From: Devosia sp. Leaf420
Lineage (GTDB): Bacteria > Pseudomonadota > Alphaproteobacteria > Rhizobiales > Devosiaceae
Assembly: GCF_001425445.1 (NCBI RefSeq)
Contig: NZ_LMQU01000009.1
Coordinates: 17,817-81,816 of the forward strand
Reading direction: 5' to 3'
Length of the DNA stretch: 64,000 nucleotides
Each line of letters opens with the position of its first letter. Position 1 is the first letter of the stretch. A model generated the notes under the pieces. That model saw only the letters and a program-made list of their open reading frames with translations. It made no database searches and was not told the origin of the DNA. Shown piece by piece: positions 35,848 through 43,888 of this stretch. Both the position numbers and the translations under genes were made by a program.

Positions 35848-36915
35848 TCAGCCTATCTGCGGTTCAGTGCGGCGTCGGCCTAAGGCGCCGCGCATGAGAT
35901 CTGCGATTGCCCATGGCGCCCAGGCGAGGCCGAGCGAGAGCAGCGGCGTATAGATCAGGCCCCAATAGGTATTGAAGGGTTTTCCGACGACAGCGAAGAC
36001 GATTATGACCGCCAGCACGGTCAAACTGGCCCGCACGCCCGTCTCCCCTGGCCACGCCAAAAGACCGAGCAGGGCCACCGGCAAAAGGACCGCATGGGCC
36101 GGCGTGGGCAGGAGGGCGAAAAAGCCGTTGAAGGCCGAGGTCGCCAAGACAAAGCTCAAGCCGCCAAACTGGATCCAATCCTCGGCATAGCCTCTATCGG
36201 CGGCGGTCACGTGCAACTGCACCTGGCCATAATGCCACAGGAAATAGGCGCCATAGACAAGGAGCACGGCCGCCCAGGCTGACAGTTCGCGCCAGCGTTG
36301 GGCTCGCCATGCGAGCCAAATGCACACAAGAATATAGACGCCGGCGAATTCGCGCGCAAAAAGCGCTACCGCGCCAGCGGCCAAGCCCGCGCGGCGAAAG
36401 CCAGAACCATAAAAAGCGACCGATAGCAGCACAAAAATGCCCGCGACAAGTTCGCTCAGCAGCACCGTGCCGGGCATAAAGGCGCCGGCCAAACTGAGCA
36501 ACATGACCAGAGCGCCGAGCGCTGCCAACCTCGACCCGCCTTGCTGATTAAGCACCCAGACCATGATGTTGCCCGCAAGGACAGCGATAGCGATAAGTAT
36601 CCACTGACCGATATCGAGGGATGGTAGGACGCTCAGGATAAAGGCCAGGCCCGGCAAGCGCCAATTGAAGACCGACTGGGTGCCGTAGCCGCTCGTGACC
36701 AATTGGTGGTGCGCGGCGGCATAGTAGGACGCGCCGCCCTGCATCTCGGCGACGATGCGGCGAAAAAGGGCGAGATCGCCATCGCCGGAGGAAGAGATAT
36801 TCTCTGGGGAAACTGGCACTGTCGCGGCAACCGCGAGTAGGAGCCGCATGAAGCATCCTGCCAAGGCCAGGATGCCGATTGCCTGCCACCGACCGAGGCT
36901 GCTCCAACGGGTCAT
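35848..36915 (-). CDS. Polytopic membrane protein, possibly GT-C-type glycosyltransferase
   Basis: 355 residues with nine or ten membrane helices. After helix 1 an external loop carries SSSGDGDLALFRRIVAEM, an acidic stretch in the place where GT-C enzymes have their catalytic Asp. TQSVFNWRLPGLAFIL follows, similar to dolichol-mannose-using transferases. I cannot assign a named family, and a polysaccharide polymerase-like role is also possible. It has no operon partner; the MFS gene is divergent across 250 bp. Confidence 0.6.
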   Translation of the reverse strand: MTRWSSLGRWQAIGILALAGCFMRLLLAVAATVPVSPENISSSGDGDLALFRRIVAEMQGGASYYAAAHHQLVTSGYGTQSVFNWRLPGLAFILSVLPSLDIGQWILIAIAVLAGNIMVWVLNQQGGSRLAALGALVMLLSLAGAFMPGTVLLSELVAGIFVLLSVAFYGSGFRRAGLAAGAVALFAREFAGVYILVCIWLAWRAQRWRELSAWAAVLLVYGAYFLWHYGQVQLHVTAADRGYAEDWIQFGGLSFVLATSAFNGFFALLPTPAHAVLLPVALLGLLAWPGETGVRASLTVLAVIIVFAVVGKPFNTYWGLIYTPLLSLGLAWAPWAIADLMRGALGRRRTEPQIG

Positions 36916-37168
36916 TGATTACTTCCGAAATGCTCGCTGCTCACCTTTGCGAAAAGTCCGTAATTTTCGGTTAGTCGATCGAGGGCTCCGACAAGGCCGC
37001 GCTGTGGCGCGCGCCCGAATTGGCCGGCGCTGGGCATAAAATAGGCAGCATGCTGCTTGACAGAGCAGCGAGAAGAGTTTTCAAAGCTAATACTTGGAAA
37101 ATTCACCAGAGTCGGGATTGCGCGCTTGGTTGCGCGATGAACCGGCCGGTTTGACGCGAGGTGCCGCC

Positions 37169-38593
37169 ATGTCTGATACGGTCGAAGGTCGCTGGGGCGA
37201 GATATTCACGCCGCGCTATGCGACGGTGACGCTGATCCTTTGTCTTGGCGTTGCGCTCCTCGCATTTAATGCATTCCTCGCCTCCATTTCGCTGCCGACG
37301 GCGGTGCAGGAATTGGGTGGCGTCGCGCTGATTTCCTGGGCGCTGACGCTGTTCCTGGTCTTTGCCATTGTTGGCGGGTCGGGCGCGGCGCTGCTCAAGC
37401 GGCGGCTCGGCGCACGCAATGCGCTTCTTTTGTCGGCCGGTGTGTTCCTGATCGGAACGCTGATTGCTGGAGCGGCAACGTCGATGCCGCAGGTCCTCGT
37501 CGGCCGGGCGATCCAGGGGTTGGGCGAGGGCGTGGTATCTGCCATCTGCTTTGCGCTGATCCCTGAACTTTTCCCCTCGCGTCTCGTGCCCAAAGTTTTT
37601 GGCCTCCAGGCGACGGTCTGGGCTGTCGCGGCCTTTGGTGGCCCGGCGGCAGCCGGCCTTCTCACTGAACTCGTCTCCTGGCGCGCGGCCTTTCTCGTCA
37701 ATGTGCCGCTGGTGCTGATCTTTGCGAGCATGGTGATGATCAAAGTGCCGGCGCGCGTCAGCGAGGGCGCCGAGGCGATCGGCTTTCCCGGGATAAGGCT
37801 CGGATTGATCGGCAGCGGCATCTTGCTCGTCGCACTGGCGGCGGTCGTCGCGCCCTTGCCCGCCACCGGTCTGCTGATTGGCGCAGCCGTGCTGCTCGTT
37901 GGCTCCGTCTGGCTCGACGGGCGTTCGGCGACGCGGCTGATGCCGCCCGATGCCTTCCGGTTCTCTTCTGTGGTGGGGAGCGGGCTTTGGGCCGTGTTGC
38001 TGATCAATATCGCGGGGGCCGGCTCGGCCGTCTATCTCGTGCTTGTCGTGCAGGAGATGTGGAGTTTTGGGCCTACGGCGGCTGGGGCGCTTGCCGCCGT
38101 CTTGGCCGTCGCCTGGAGCGCGAGCTCGATCACGGTCGCCAATGTCAAAAGCAAGGAAACGCGCAAGACCCTTATTCGCATCGGCCCGGCCATGATCGGC
38201 CTGGGGCTGCTGCTGGTTCTGGCTGGGCTCGAGCTAGACCAGGTGGCGCTGGTGGTTTTGGGCCAGATGGTGACGGGGTCAGGCTTTGGGCTGCACAATG
38301 GCTATTTGAGCCTGACGATGATGGAAGCGGCGAGCGATGCCGAGCGCGATCGGACCTCGGCACTACTGCCGACGACGCAATCGGCGGGCAATGCGATCGG
38401 TGCGGCTTTGGCCGGTGTTGCGGCCAATGCGGCGGGGCTTGCGACCGCGGTCTCGGCCAGCGACGTCAAGGTCGCGATCATCCCGGTCTATGTGCTCGGC
38501 GCGGTTGTCGCGGCAATGGCGCTGGTCGCGGCGTGGCGCATGGTCGGCCTCGTGCGGCCGCAGGATCGTGACTCGAGCTTTGCCGCGGGCTAG
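37169..38593 (+). CDS. Major facilitator superfamily exporter
   Basis: 474 residues with 12-14 membrane helices. The loop 2-3 region KRRLGARNALLLSAGVFLIG and the helix-5 region QATVWAVAAFGGPAAAGLL, with its Gly/Pro-rich exporter motif, point to a drug:H+ antiporter-type transporter. The start at 37169, in GAGGTGCCGCCATG, is preferred to one 25 codons upstream. Substrate unknown. Confidence 0.85.
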   Translation: MSDTVEGRWGEIFTPRYATVTLILCLGVALLAFNAFLASISLPTAVQELGGVALISWALTLFLVFAIVGGSGAALLKRRLGARNALLLSAGVFLIGTLIAGAATSMPQVLVGRAIQGLGEGVVSAICFALIPELFPSRLVPKVFGLQATVWAVAAFGGPAAAGLLTELVSWRAAFLVNVPLVLIFASMVMIKVPARVSEGAEAIGFPGIRLGLIGSGILLVALAAVVAPLPATGLLIGAAVLLVGSVWLDGRSATRLMPPDAFRFSSVVGSGLWAVLLINIAGAGSAVYLVLVVQEMWSFGPTAAGALAAVLAVAWSASSITVANVKSKETRKTLIRIGPAMIGLGLLLVLAGLELDQVALVVLGQMVTGSGFGLHNGYLSLTMMEAASDAERDRTSALLPTTQSAGNAIGAALAGVAANAAGLATAVSASDVKVAIIPVYVLGAVVAAMALVAAWRMVGLVRPQDRDSSFAAG

Positions 38594-38624
38594 GCGATCG
38601 AGTGGAAAAATTTCCATGCGCTCG

Positions 38625-38652
38625 GGAAGGGATTGGGGGCATTGCGCGTATA
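38625..38652 (+). promoter_or_regulatory. Possible ECF-type promoter before the sigma-factor gene
   Basis: GGAAG at 38625-38629 and CGTATA starting at 38647 are 17 bases apart, a spacing and sequence reminiscent of ECF sigma promoters. It would start transcription only a few bases before the sigma gene, so it is weakly supported. Confidence 0.3.
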
Positions 38653-38661
38653 TGATCCATC

Positions 38662-39180
38662 ATGATCGCCAAGCTGCCCAAGGTAACCGACCATATTCCC
38701 GATCTCCGGCGCTATGCGCTGGCGCTGACGCGTCGGGGCGAGGACGCCGAAGACCTGGTGCAGGAGACGCTGACCCGCGCCTATGATCGCCGGGCTGATT
38801 TCAAGCCCGGCGCGGCGATGCGGCCGTGGTTGATGTCGATCCTCCACAATCTGCATGTCGATGGCGTTCGCTCGCGCCTGGTGCGCATCCGGCATGCGGC
38901 GAGCGCTCCGGCCAATCGGGATTTTGCGCCGGCGAGCCAGGAAGACGCGGTGCGACTATCCGAAGTGCGGCGCGCTTTTCTCGAACTGCCCGAGGAACAG
39001 CGCGAAGCGCTCCATCTCGTCGGGATCGAGGGCCTGACCTATCCCGAAGCTTCGCAAATACTCGGCGTGCCGGAGGGCACCGTGCTGTCTCGCGTGTCGC
39101 GGGCGCGGCAAACCCTGCGTGAACGCGAGCACCAGCGCTCGCGACGATTGCGTGTGGTGGGAGGTTCGGATGGCGCGTGA
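38662..39180 (+). CDS. ECF-family RNA polymerase sigma factor
   Basis: 172 residues. Region 2 (about 10-70) has LRRYALALTRRGEDAEDLVQETLTRAY; region 4 (about 105-160) has RRAFLELPEEQREALHLVGIEGLTYPEASQILGVPEGTVLSRVSRA cut into its helix-turn-helix. The two-domain layout is that of a group 4 sigma factor. Its end overlaps the start of a membrane protein that looks like its anti-sigma factor. The inducing signal is unknown; an envelope or oxidative stress role would fit the exoD genes downstream. Confidence 0.93.
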   Translation: MIAKLPKVTDHIPDLRRYALALTRRGEDAEDLVQETLTRAYDRRADFKPGAAMRPWLMSILHNLHVDGVRSRLVRIRHAASAPANRDFAPASQEDAVRLSEVRRAFLELPEEQREALHLVGIEGLTYPEASQILGVPEGTVLSRVSRARQTLREREHQRSRRLRVVGGSDGA

Positions 39181-39922
39181 ACCGATCAGCGAAACGGAAC
39201 TGGCCTACTATATCGACAATCAGCTCGCGCCGGCGCGGCAGATCGAGGTGGAAGCCTATCTCGCGCAGGAACCGGCTTTGGCTGCTCGCATCATGGAAGA
39301 GCTCAAGATCATCCATGCGCTGCGGATGGCAGCGACCGACGCTGACGGCACGCCCGATCCTGCAACAACGAGCCTTGCGCTAAGACTGCAGCGGGCGATG
39401 GCGCGGCGCATGGTCTTGAATAAATTAAGGCCGGCATTGGCCGCTTGTTTTCTCCTGGCCGCGGGCGCGGTGGGCGGAGCGGCGATGACTGCTGCGGTCT
39501 TCAAACCCGATAGGCCGGGCTATCTTGAAGCCGCGCTCGAGGCGCACGCGGTGAGCCAGGTGCGCGCCGTGATGGTGTCGCAGCTCGAGGCGCCGGAATA
39601 TGACCGGGACGAGCTGCTTTCAGCCACGGCCATCATCATGCCGACATTGCCCGATGATTGGGTGGTGACCGATGTGCAGGTCTATCCCTCTCGCTTCGGC
39701 CCCAGCGTTGAAATGGCGATCGATGCCGGTGGGCTCGGGCGGGCGTCGATCTTTGCGGCGCGGCCGGGCGATTTCGTCACGATCGAGCCAACGACAGCCC
39801 CGAACGGCGATGCGACCCTGGCGCATTGGCAGATCGACGAGGTGGCCTATGTCCTCGTCAGCAAGGCCGAGCCGGACGCCATTCTTGCGGCAGCAAACGG
39901 GCTTGCCGCGACCCTTGATTGA
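39170..39922 (+). CDS. Probable transmembrane anti-sigma factor
   Basis: 250 residues. The cytoplasmic part (1-80) starts ISETELAYYIDNQLAPARQIEVEAYLAQEP, the helical anti-sigma domain pattern without zinc-binding CxxC. One membrane helix lies at about 87-110 and a periplasmic domain follows (RVAM-type, ending with VAYVLVSKAEPDAILAAANGL). The ATG at 39170, after GGGAGG, lies inside the sigma gene (11-bp overlap), typical of a cognate sigma/anti-sigma pair. Confidence 0.82.
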   Translation: MAREPISETELAYYIDNQLAPARQIEVEAYLAQEPALAARIMEELKIIHALRMAATDADGTPDPATTSLALRLQRAMARRMVLNKLRPALAACFLLAAGAVGGAAMTAAVFKPDRPGYLEAALEAHAVSQVRAVMVSQLEAPEYDRDELLSATAIIMPTLPDDWVVTDVQVYPSRFGPSVEMAIDAGGLGRASIFAARPGDFVTIEPTTAPNGDATLAHWQIDEVAYVLVSKAEPDAILAAANGLAATLD

Positions 39923-39935
39923 ACGGAGACGATAC

Positions 39936-39986
39936 ATGACGTGTTGTTTCGGTCGGCGCGGCGGCAGCGCCGCCATGGAGTTTTAG
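39936..39986 (+). CDS. 16-codon reading frame between the anti-sigma gene and exoD
   Basis: MTCCFGRRGGSAAMEF, preceded by GGAGAC at a normal distance and followed by exoD 6 bases after its stop. A GGCGGC-AGC-GCCGCC stem-loop lies within it. It could be a leader peptide controlling exoD, a very small protein, or chance. Adjacent Cys codons and the coupling distance make it worth noting. I know of no family. Confidence 0.35.
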   Translation: MTCCFGRRGGSAAMEF

Positions 39987-39992
39987 GCGAAC

Positions 39993-40646
39993 ATGCCCGA
40001 CCCCAGTCGAAGTCTCGCCGAGGGTGATGTGCCGTCTCGAGACGATCATCGCCTCTCGGCCACCCTGCTGCGCATCGCCTCCGAACCGGACCGCGAGCGC
40101 ATCTTCATTCGCGATCTCCTCCGGGAACTGGACCATCGCGCTCTTGCGGCGCTGCTGTTCATTTTCGCGGTGCCCAACACCATTCCCGTGCCGCCCGGCG
40201 TTTCCGGCGTCCTCGGCGCGCCGCTGATCTTCCTTGGCGCCCAACTGATGCTCGGGCGGTCGCCATGGTTGCCGCGCATCATCGCCGATCGCTCTTTTGC
40301 CCGCACCGACTTCGAAAAGGTGGTGATCAAGGTCGGGCCCTGGCTTGGCAAGGCGGAAAAGCTGATGCGCCCGCGGCTCGAAATATTGGCGCGGCCGCCG
40401 GCCGAATATCTCGTCGGCGCAATGGTATTGCTGCTCGCCATCATCCTCTTCCTGCCCATTCCGCTCGGCAACATGCTGCCGGCGATCGCGATCTCCATTC
40501 TCGCGCTGGGGCTGATCGAGCGGGACGGGATCTGGATACTCGTCGGGACGCTGACCGCCATCGTCTCGGTCATCATCGTTTCCGGCGTCGTCGCAGCCTT
40601 TGCCTATGCCGCCTGGCTTGCCACAGCCGCAATCTTCTCCTTGTAA
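39993..40646 (+). CDS. exoD: ExoD-family exopolysaccharide synthesis protein
   Basis: 217 residues. The N-terminal soluble part has RIFIRDLLRELDHRALAALLF, then VPNTIPVPPGVSGVLGAPLIFLGAQLMLGRSPWLP, the ExoD signature cut here by loops. Three or four membrane helices fill the C-terminal half. ExoD is needed for normal exopolysaccharide and alkaline tolerance in rhizobia; its biochemical role is unresolved. It lies between a sigma/anti-sigma pair and CBS-domain transporters on the same strand. Confidence 0.9.
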   Translation: MPDPSRSLAEGDVPSRDDHRLSATLLRIASEPDRERIFIRDLLRELDHRALAALLFIFAVPNTIPVPPGVSGVLGAPLIFLGAQLMLGRSPWLPRIIADRSFARTDFEKVVIKVGPWLGKAEKLMRPRLEILARPPAEYLVGAMVLLLAIILFLPIPLGNMLPAIAISILALGLIERDGIWILVGTLTAIVSVIIVSGVVAAFAYAAWLATAAIFSL

Positions 40647-40655
40647 GAAACAGTC

Positions 40656-42017
40656 ATGCTCGAGCCCATTCTGACGCTTCTGCTAGGGATCCTCGTGATC
40701 CTCGCCATCATCGCGGCCAATGGCTATTTCGTCGCCCAGGAATTCGCCTATATGGCGGTTGATCGCACCCGCCTGGCGGCGCAAGCGGCAAAGGGCGATG
40801 TCTCCGCCAAGCGCGCCCTGTCGGTCACGAGCCGCACAAGCTTCATGCTTTCCGGAGCGCAGCTCGGGATTACCTTGACGGGTCTTCTCGTCGGCTATGT
40901 CGCCGAGCCGCTCGTCGGGGCGTCGCTCGGCACGCTGCTGGGCGGCGTCGGTGTGCCGACCGAGGTCGGTATCGCCACCGGCACCGTGCTGGCTCTGGTG
41001 TTCGCGACAGTCGTCCAGATGATCTTTGGCGAACTTTATCCAAAGAACCTCGCTATCGCGAGCCCAGAGCCGCTGGCCCGGGCCCTCGCGGGATCGACCC
41101 TTATTTATCTCGGCGTCATGGGCTGGCTGATCAGCTTTTTCGACAAGGCGGCAAATCTCTTTTTGCGCCTCTTGCGCATTGAGCCGGTGCACGATCTCGA
41201 CGTCTCGGCCTCCATCGAAGATCTGCCGCGCATCATCGCGGATTCGCGTGACAGCGGCGATCTGCCGGTCGAACTCTCGCACATGATGGAGCGCATCATC
41301 GACTTCCAGGAGCAAGATGTTGCCCATGCCATGGTGCCGCGCTCGCAGGTCGACTGGATCGGACCGGACGCGACGATCGGTGAGGTTCGTCAACTGATGG
41401 CGCATGGCCATACGCGCTATCCCGTCATCGACGATGAGGAAGCGCCATTGGGCGTCGTTCACCTTGCCGACCTGCTGACCCAACTCGACGAGGCTTCGGG
41501 CGATAAGCTCGTCAGCTCCGTCATGCGGCCGGCCGAAGTGCTATCGAGCCTCATGAGCCTTCCCGCGGCGCTGCAGCAGCTTCTCGAACGCGGCGAACAA
41601 TTGGCCTGTGTGGTCGATGAATATGGTGGCTTTGCCGGCATGCTGACCCTTGAAGATATCGCCATGGAGATCGTGGGCGAGATCAAGGACGAACATGACG
41701 CCGAGATCGATGCCGTCGTCAGGCAAGAGGCCGACGGCGTCTGGGTCATGGATGGGGATGCGCCACTCGACGAAGTCGAGCGTCTGCTGGACCGGACATT
41801 GCCGCGCGGCGAGGTCGAAACCCTCGCGGGCCTCCTGATCGTCGAAGCCGGAGCCTTGCCCGTTGTCGGCGACACGGTGTCGATCGTGCTGCCCAGCGAT
41901 CCCGAAGAGATCGTCGATGATCATCCGATCGAGCGACGTCTGGAGCTCGAGGTTCTTGAGATCGAGCGGCATGTGCCGACGCGGGTGCGCGTCAAGCTGA
42001 TCGAGAGTGCGGAGTAA
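40656..42017 (+). CDS. CNNM/CBS/CorC-type membrane protein (hemolysin C family)
   Basis: 453 residues: DUF21/CNNM membrane domain (about 1-185), a CBS pair (about 205-335, with MVPRSQVDWIGPDATIGEV and VVDEYGGFAGMLTLEDIAMEIVGEI) and a C-terminal CorC_HlyC domain (about 355-440). This is the complete architecture of bacterial CorB/CNNM-type Mg2+ or cation transport proteins. It begins 9 bp after exoD and is followed at 4 bp by a shorter paralogue. Confidence 0.9.
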   Translation: MLEPILTLLLGILVILAIIAANGYFVAQEFAYMAVDRTRLAAQAAKGDVSAKRALSVTSRTSFMLSGAQLGITLTGLLVGYVAEPLVGASLGTLLGGVGVPTEVGIATGTVLALVFATVVQMIFGELYPKNLAIASPEPLARALAGSTLIYLGVMGWLISFFDKAANLFLRLLRIEPVHDLDVSASIEDLPRIIADSRDSGDLPVELSHMMERIIDFQEQDVAHAMVPRSQVDWIGPDATIGEVRQLMAHGHTRYPVIDDEEAPLGVVHLADLLTQLDEASGDKLVSSVMRPAEVLSSLMSLPAALQQLLERGEQLACVVDEYGGFAGMLTLEDIAMEIVGEIKDEHDAEIDAVVRQEADGVWVMDGDAPLDEVERLLDRTLPRGEVETLAGLLIVEAGALPVVGDTVSIVLPSDPEEIVDDHPIERRLELEVLEIERHVPTRVRVKLIESAE

Positions 42018-42021
42018 GATC

Positions 42022-43041
42022 ATGAGCGGCACATTGTTCGTAACACTCATCACGACGCTCCTGATCGTTCTGAGCGCCTTCTTCGTCATCATCGAATTTG
42101 CCCTGCTCGGCGCGCGCCGGCATCGGCTGGAAGAGCAGGCAAGCCATAGTGCTTCGGCGCGTGCTGCCCTGCGCGGCATGAACGATTTGACCCTGATGCT
42201 CGCCGGCGCCCAGCTTGGCATTACGGTCTGTACCTTTGCTCTTGGCGCCATCACCAAGCCTGCCGTCGATCACTGGCTTGGGCCCAATCTTGCCGCGCTC
42301 GGCCTGCCCACCATTGTTGCGGACAGCGCCTCGTTTGCGCTCTCCATGTTCTTCGTCACCTTCCTCCATCTCGTCGTCGGCGAAATGGCGCCCAAATCCT
42401 GGGCCATCGCGCATCCCGAGCGATCCGCGGTGTCGATTGGTTTGTTGGCACGCGCCTATATCTGGCCGCTACGGCCCATTCTTGGCTGGATCAATTTCGT
42501 CGCCAATCGCCTGGTCGCTGCGAGCGGTGTCACCCCGGTCGAAAGCGCGGCGGTGGGCGGCCGGGATATGGCAACGATCCGGCAACTGGTGGAGCATTCC
42601 GCCAAAGTCGGAACGCTCGAGCCGCAGATCCAGCGGCAGATTTCAGGGCTTGTCGAGCTTGGTACCATGCCGGTGCGCGAGATCGTCCCAATCGCCCATC
42701 GCCTCGCCGCGGTGTCACCGCAGGCAACGATAGGCGAGGTTCGGCGCGTCGCGCGCGAGTCAGGCCATATGCGCATCATCATGCTGACGGAAGACCCGGC
42801 GCAGTTAAAGGTCGTCCACGTGCGCGACACCCTTTTGCGCGGTGACGACGAGCCGGCGCTCGATACAGCAAGGCCAGCGGTGACGCTCGAAGCAAAGACG
42901 CCCGTCTATGAGGCCCTGGCGAAAATGCGCGAAAACAGCGTCCAACTCGCCGTCGTTCTCGCCGAAGGCAAGGTTGGGGGGCTTGTCACTTTGGCCGACA
43001 TCACCAAGCGCCTGCTGCCGGCTGGCGACGTCAGCGTATAG
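42022..43041 (+). CDS. CNNM/CBS membrane protein lacking the CorC domain
   Basis: 339 residues from the ATG at 42022, seven bases after GGAG. The CNNM membrane domain (about 1-175: FFVIIEFALLGARRHRLEEQA, MLAGAQLGITVCTFALG, VVGEMAPKSWAIAHPE) and a CBS pair (about 200-335, ending GLVTLADITKRLLP) are clear. The C-terminal CorC_HlyC domain of the upstream paralogue is missing. The two may form a heterodimer; that is inference from adjacency. Confidence 0.85.
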   Translation: MSGTLFVTLITTLLIVLSAFFVIIEFALLGARRHRLEEQASHSASARAALRGMNDLTLMLAGAQLGITVCTFALGAITKPAVDHWLGPNLAALGLPTIVADSASFALSMFFVTFLHLVVGEMAPKSWAIAHPERSAVSIGLLARAYIWPLRPILGWINFVANRLVAASGVTPVESAAVGGRDMATIRQLVEHSAKVGTLEPQIQRQISGLVELGTMPVREIVPIAHRLAAVSPQATIGEVRRVARESGHMRIIMLTEDPAQLKVVHVRDTLLRGDDEPALDTARPAVTLEAKTPVYEALAKMRENSVQLAVVLAEGKVGGLVTLADITKRLLPAGDVSV

Positions 43042-43529
43042 CAAAGTCGCTTCCGTCGCGGTTGCTCAGCCAAGATGCCGTCAGGGATCGGGGATGGCGA
43101 GAGCTATTGTCGAGATCAATGGCCCTTTGCCACCTGACCATCGCGGTAAGGCAAGTTGGGATTGAAAACAGCAGATAGCGCGGAAAAGAGAGCTTCGTAG
43201 ACCGATGTGCCGCTCCAAAAAAGCGAGCAGCCTCAGTGCTATCCAACCTCTGAACGGCACCCGTTCAATGCCTATTCCCGTCGGCTGTCACGTTTCAATT
43301 GTGGCCCTGAGCGGGCAGTTTCGCGCACAGAAACGTGAATCTGCATTTTAACTATAGATATCCAAGGCTTTGAAACCGATCACTTTTTTCGCGCCGAAAT
43401 TGCCGGAACAGCGAAGACAGAAAGCGGTTATCCTCCCCGACGCCGCAACTGCGGGTCACTTACGAGCGACACTCTCAAGGGTGTAACTCCTCGCCCGACG
43501 AACGGGCAAACAGAAGAAGGAACAATCAA
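43042..43529. other. Long non-coding region ahead of the type I secretion locus
   Basis: 488 bases without a supportable gene, visibly more AT-rich than its surroundings near 43310-43400. It contains a 9-bp inverted repeat, TCACGTTTC at 43288-43296 and GAAACGTGA at 43330-43338. TATAGA at 43353-43358 could be a -10 box, in which case the right arm would overlap the -35 position. GCCCG-ACGAA-CGGGC at 43493-43507 forms a small hairpin before the ribosome binding site AGAAGAAGGAA. The leader would be about 165 bases long. Confidence 0.45.
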
Positions 43530-43823
43530 ATGTCGATTCTTGATCAGCTTCTTGGTGGTGGTGATAACGCTTCCGTCTCGAACAATTCGGACACCTCCAG
43601 CAATGAAGTCGGGGCTAGCCCAGTGCTTGGGTTCAGCCTTGATGACGTGCTCCACTCTTCGAGCACCGATGATGACGGCGACTCCTCTTCATTCACCGGT
43701 ATTGGTGGCCTGAGCCTTGGCCTGGGCGCCCCGATCTATCTCGGTTCGAGCTCGTCGAGCGAAAGCTCCGACCAGCAGGTTTCGGACAGCGATAGCGGTG
43801 GTCTGCTTGGTGGCCTGCTCTAA
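43530..43823 (+). CDS. Small acidic Ser/Asp/Gly-rich protein, candidate type I secretion substrate
   Basis: 97 residues. It starts MSILDQLLGGGDN and ends with the hydrophobic GGLLGGLL. The middle is poor in basic residues (essentially no Lys or Arg) and rich in Ser, Asp and Gly, with runs such as SSSTDDDGDSSS and GSSSSSESSDQQ. There is no N-terminal signal peptide and no RTX nonapeptide. Lack of a Sec signal, acidic composition, a hydrophobic C-terminus and position just before an ABC/HlyD exporter are the features expected of a type I substrate. I recognise no family. Confidence 0.65.
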   Translation: MSILDQLLGGGDNASVSNNSDTSSNEVGASPVLGFSLDDVLHSSSTDDDGDSSSFTGIGGLSLGLGAPIYLGSSSSSESSDQQVSDSDSGGLLGGLL

Positions 43824-43843
43824 TCCAGCAACCATCACGAATT

Positions 43844-43874
43844 GGCGGGGTTCTTCGGAACCCCGCCTTTTCTT
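43844..43874 (+). terminator. Strong intrinsic terminator between the small acidic gene and the exporter genes
   Basis: GGCGGGGTTC-TTCG-GAACCCCGCC followed by TTTTCTT: a perfect ten-pair stem with a UUCG tetraloop. It starts 20 bases after the small gene and ends 15 bases before the ABC transporter start, so exporter expression must depend on readthrough or a separate promoter. Confidence 0.93.
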
Positions 43875-43888
43875 ACCCGGAACACCTC

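Noticed and set aside
43031-43246. 71-codon minus-strand frame in the gap before the secretion locus
   Set aside because: It has no recognisable features, overlaps the end of the CBS gene, and lacks a convincing ribosome binding site.
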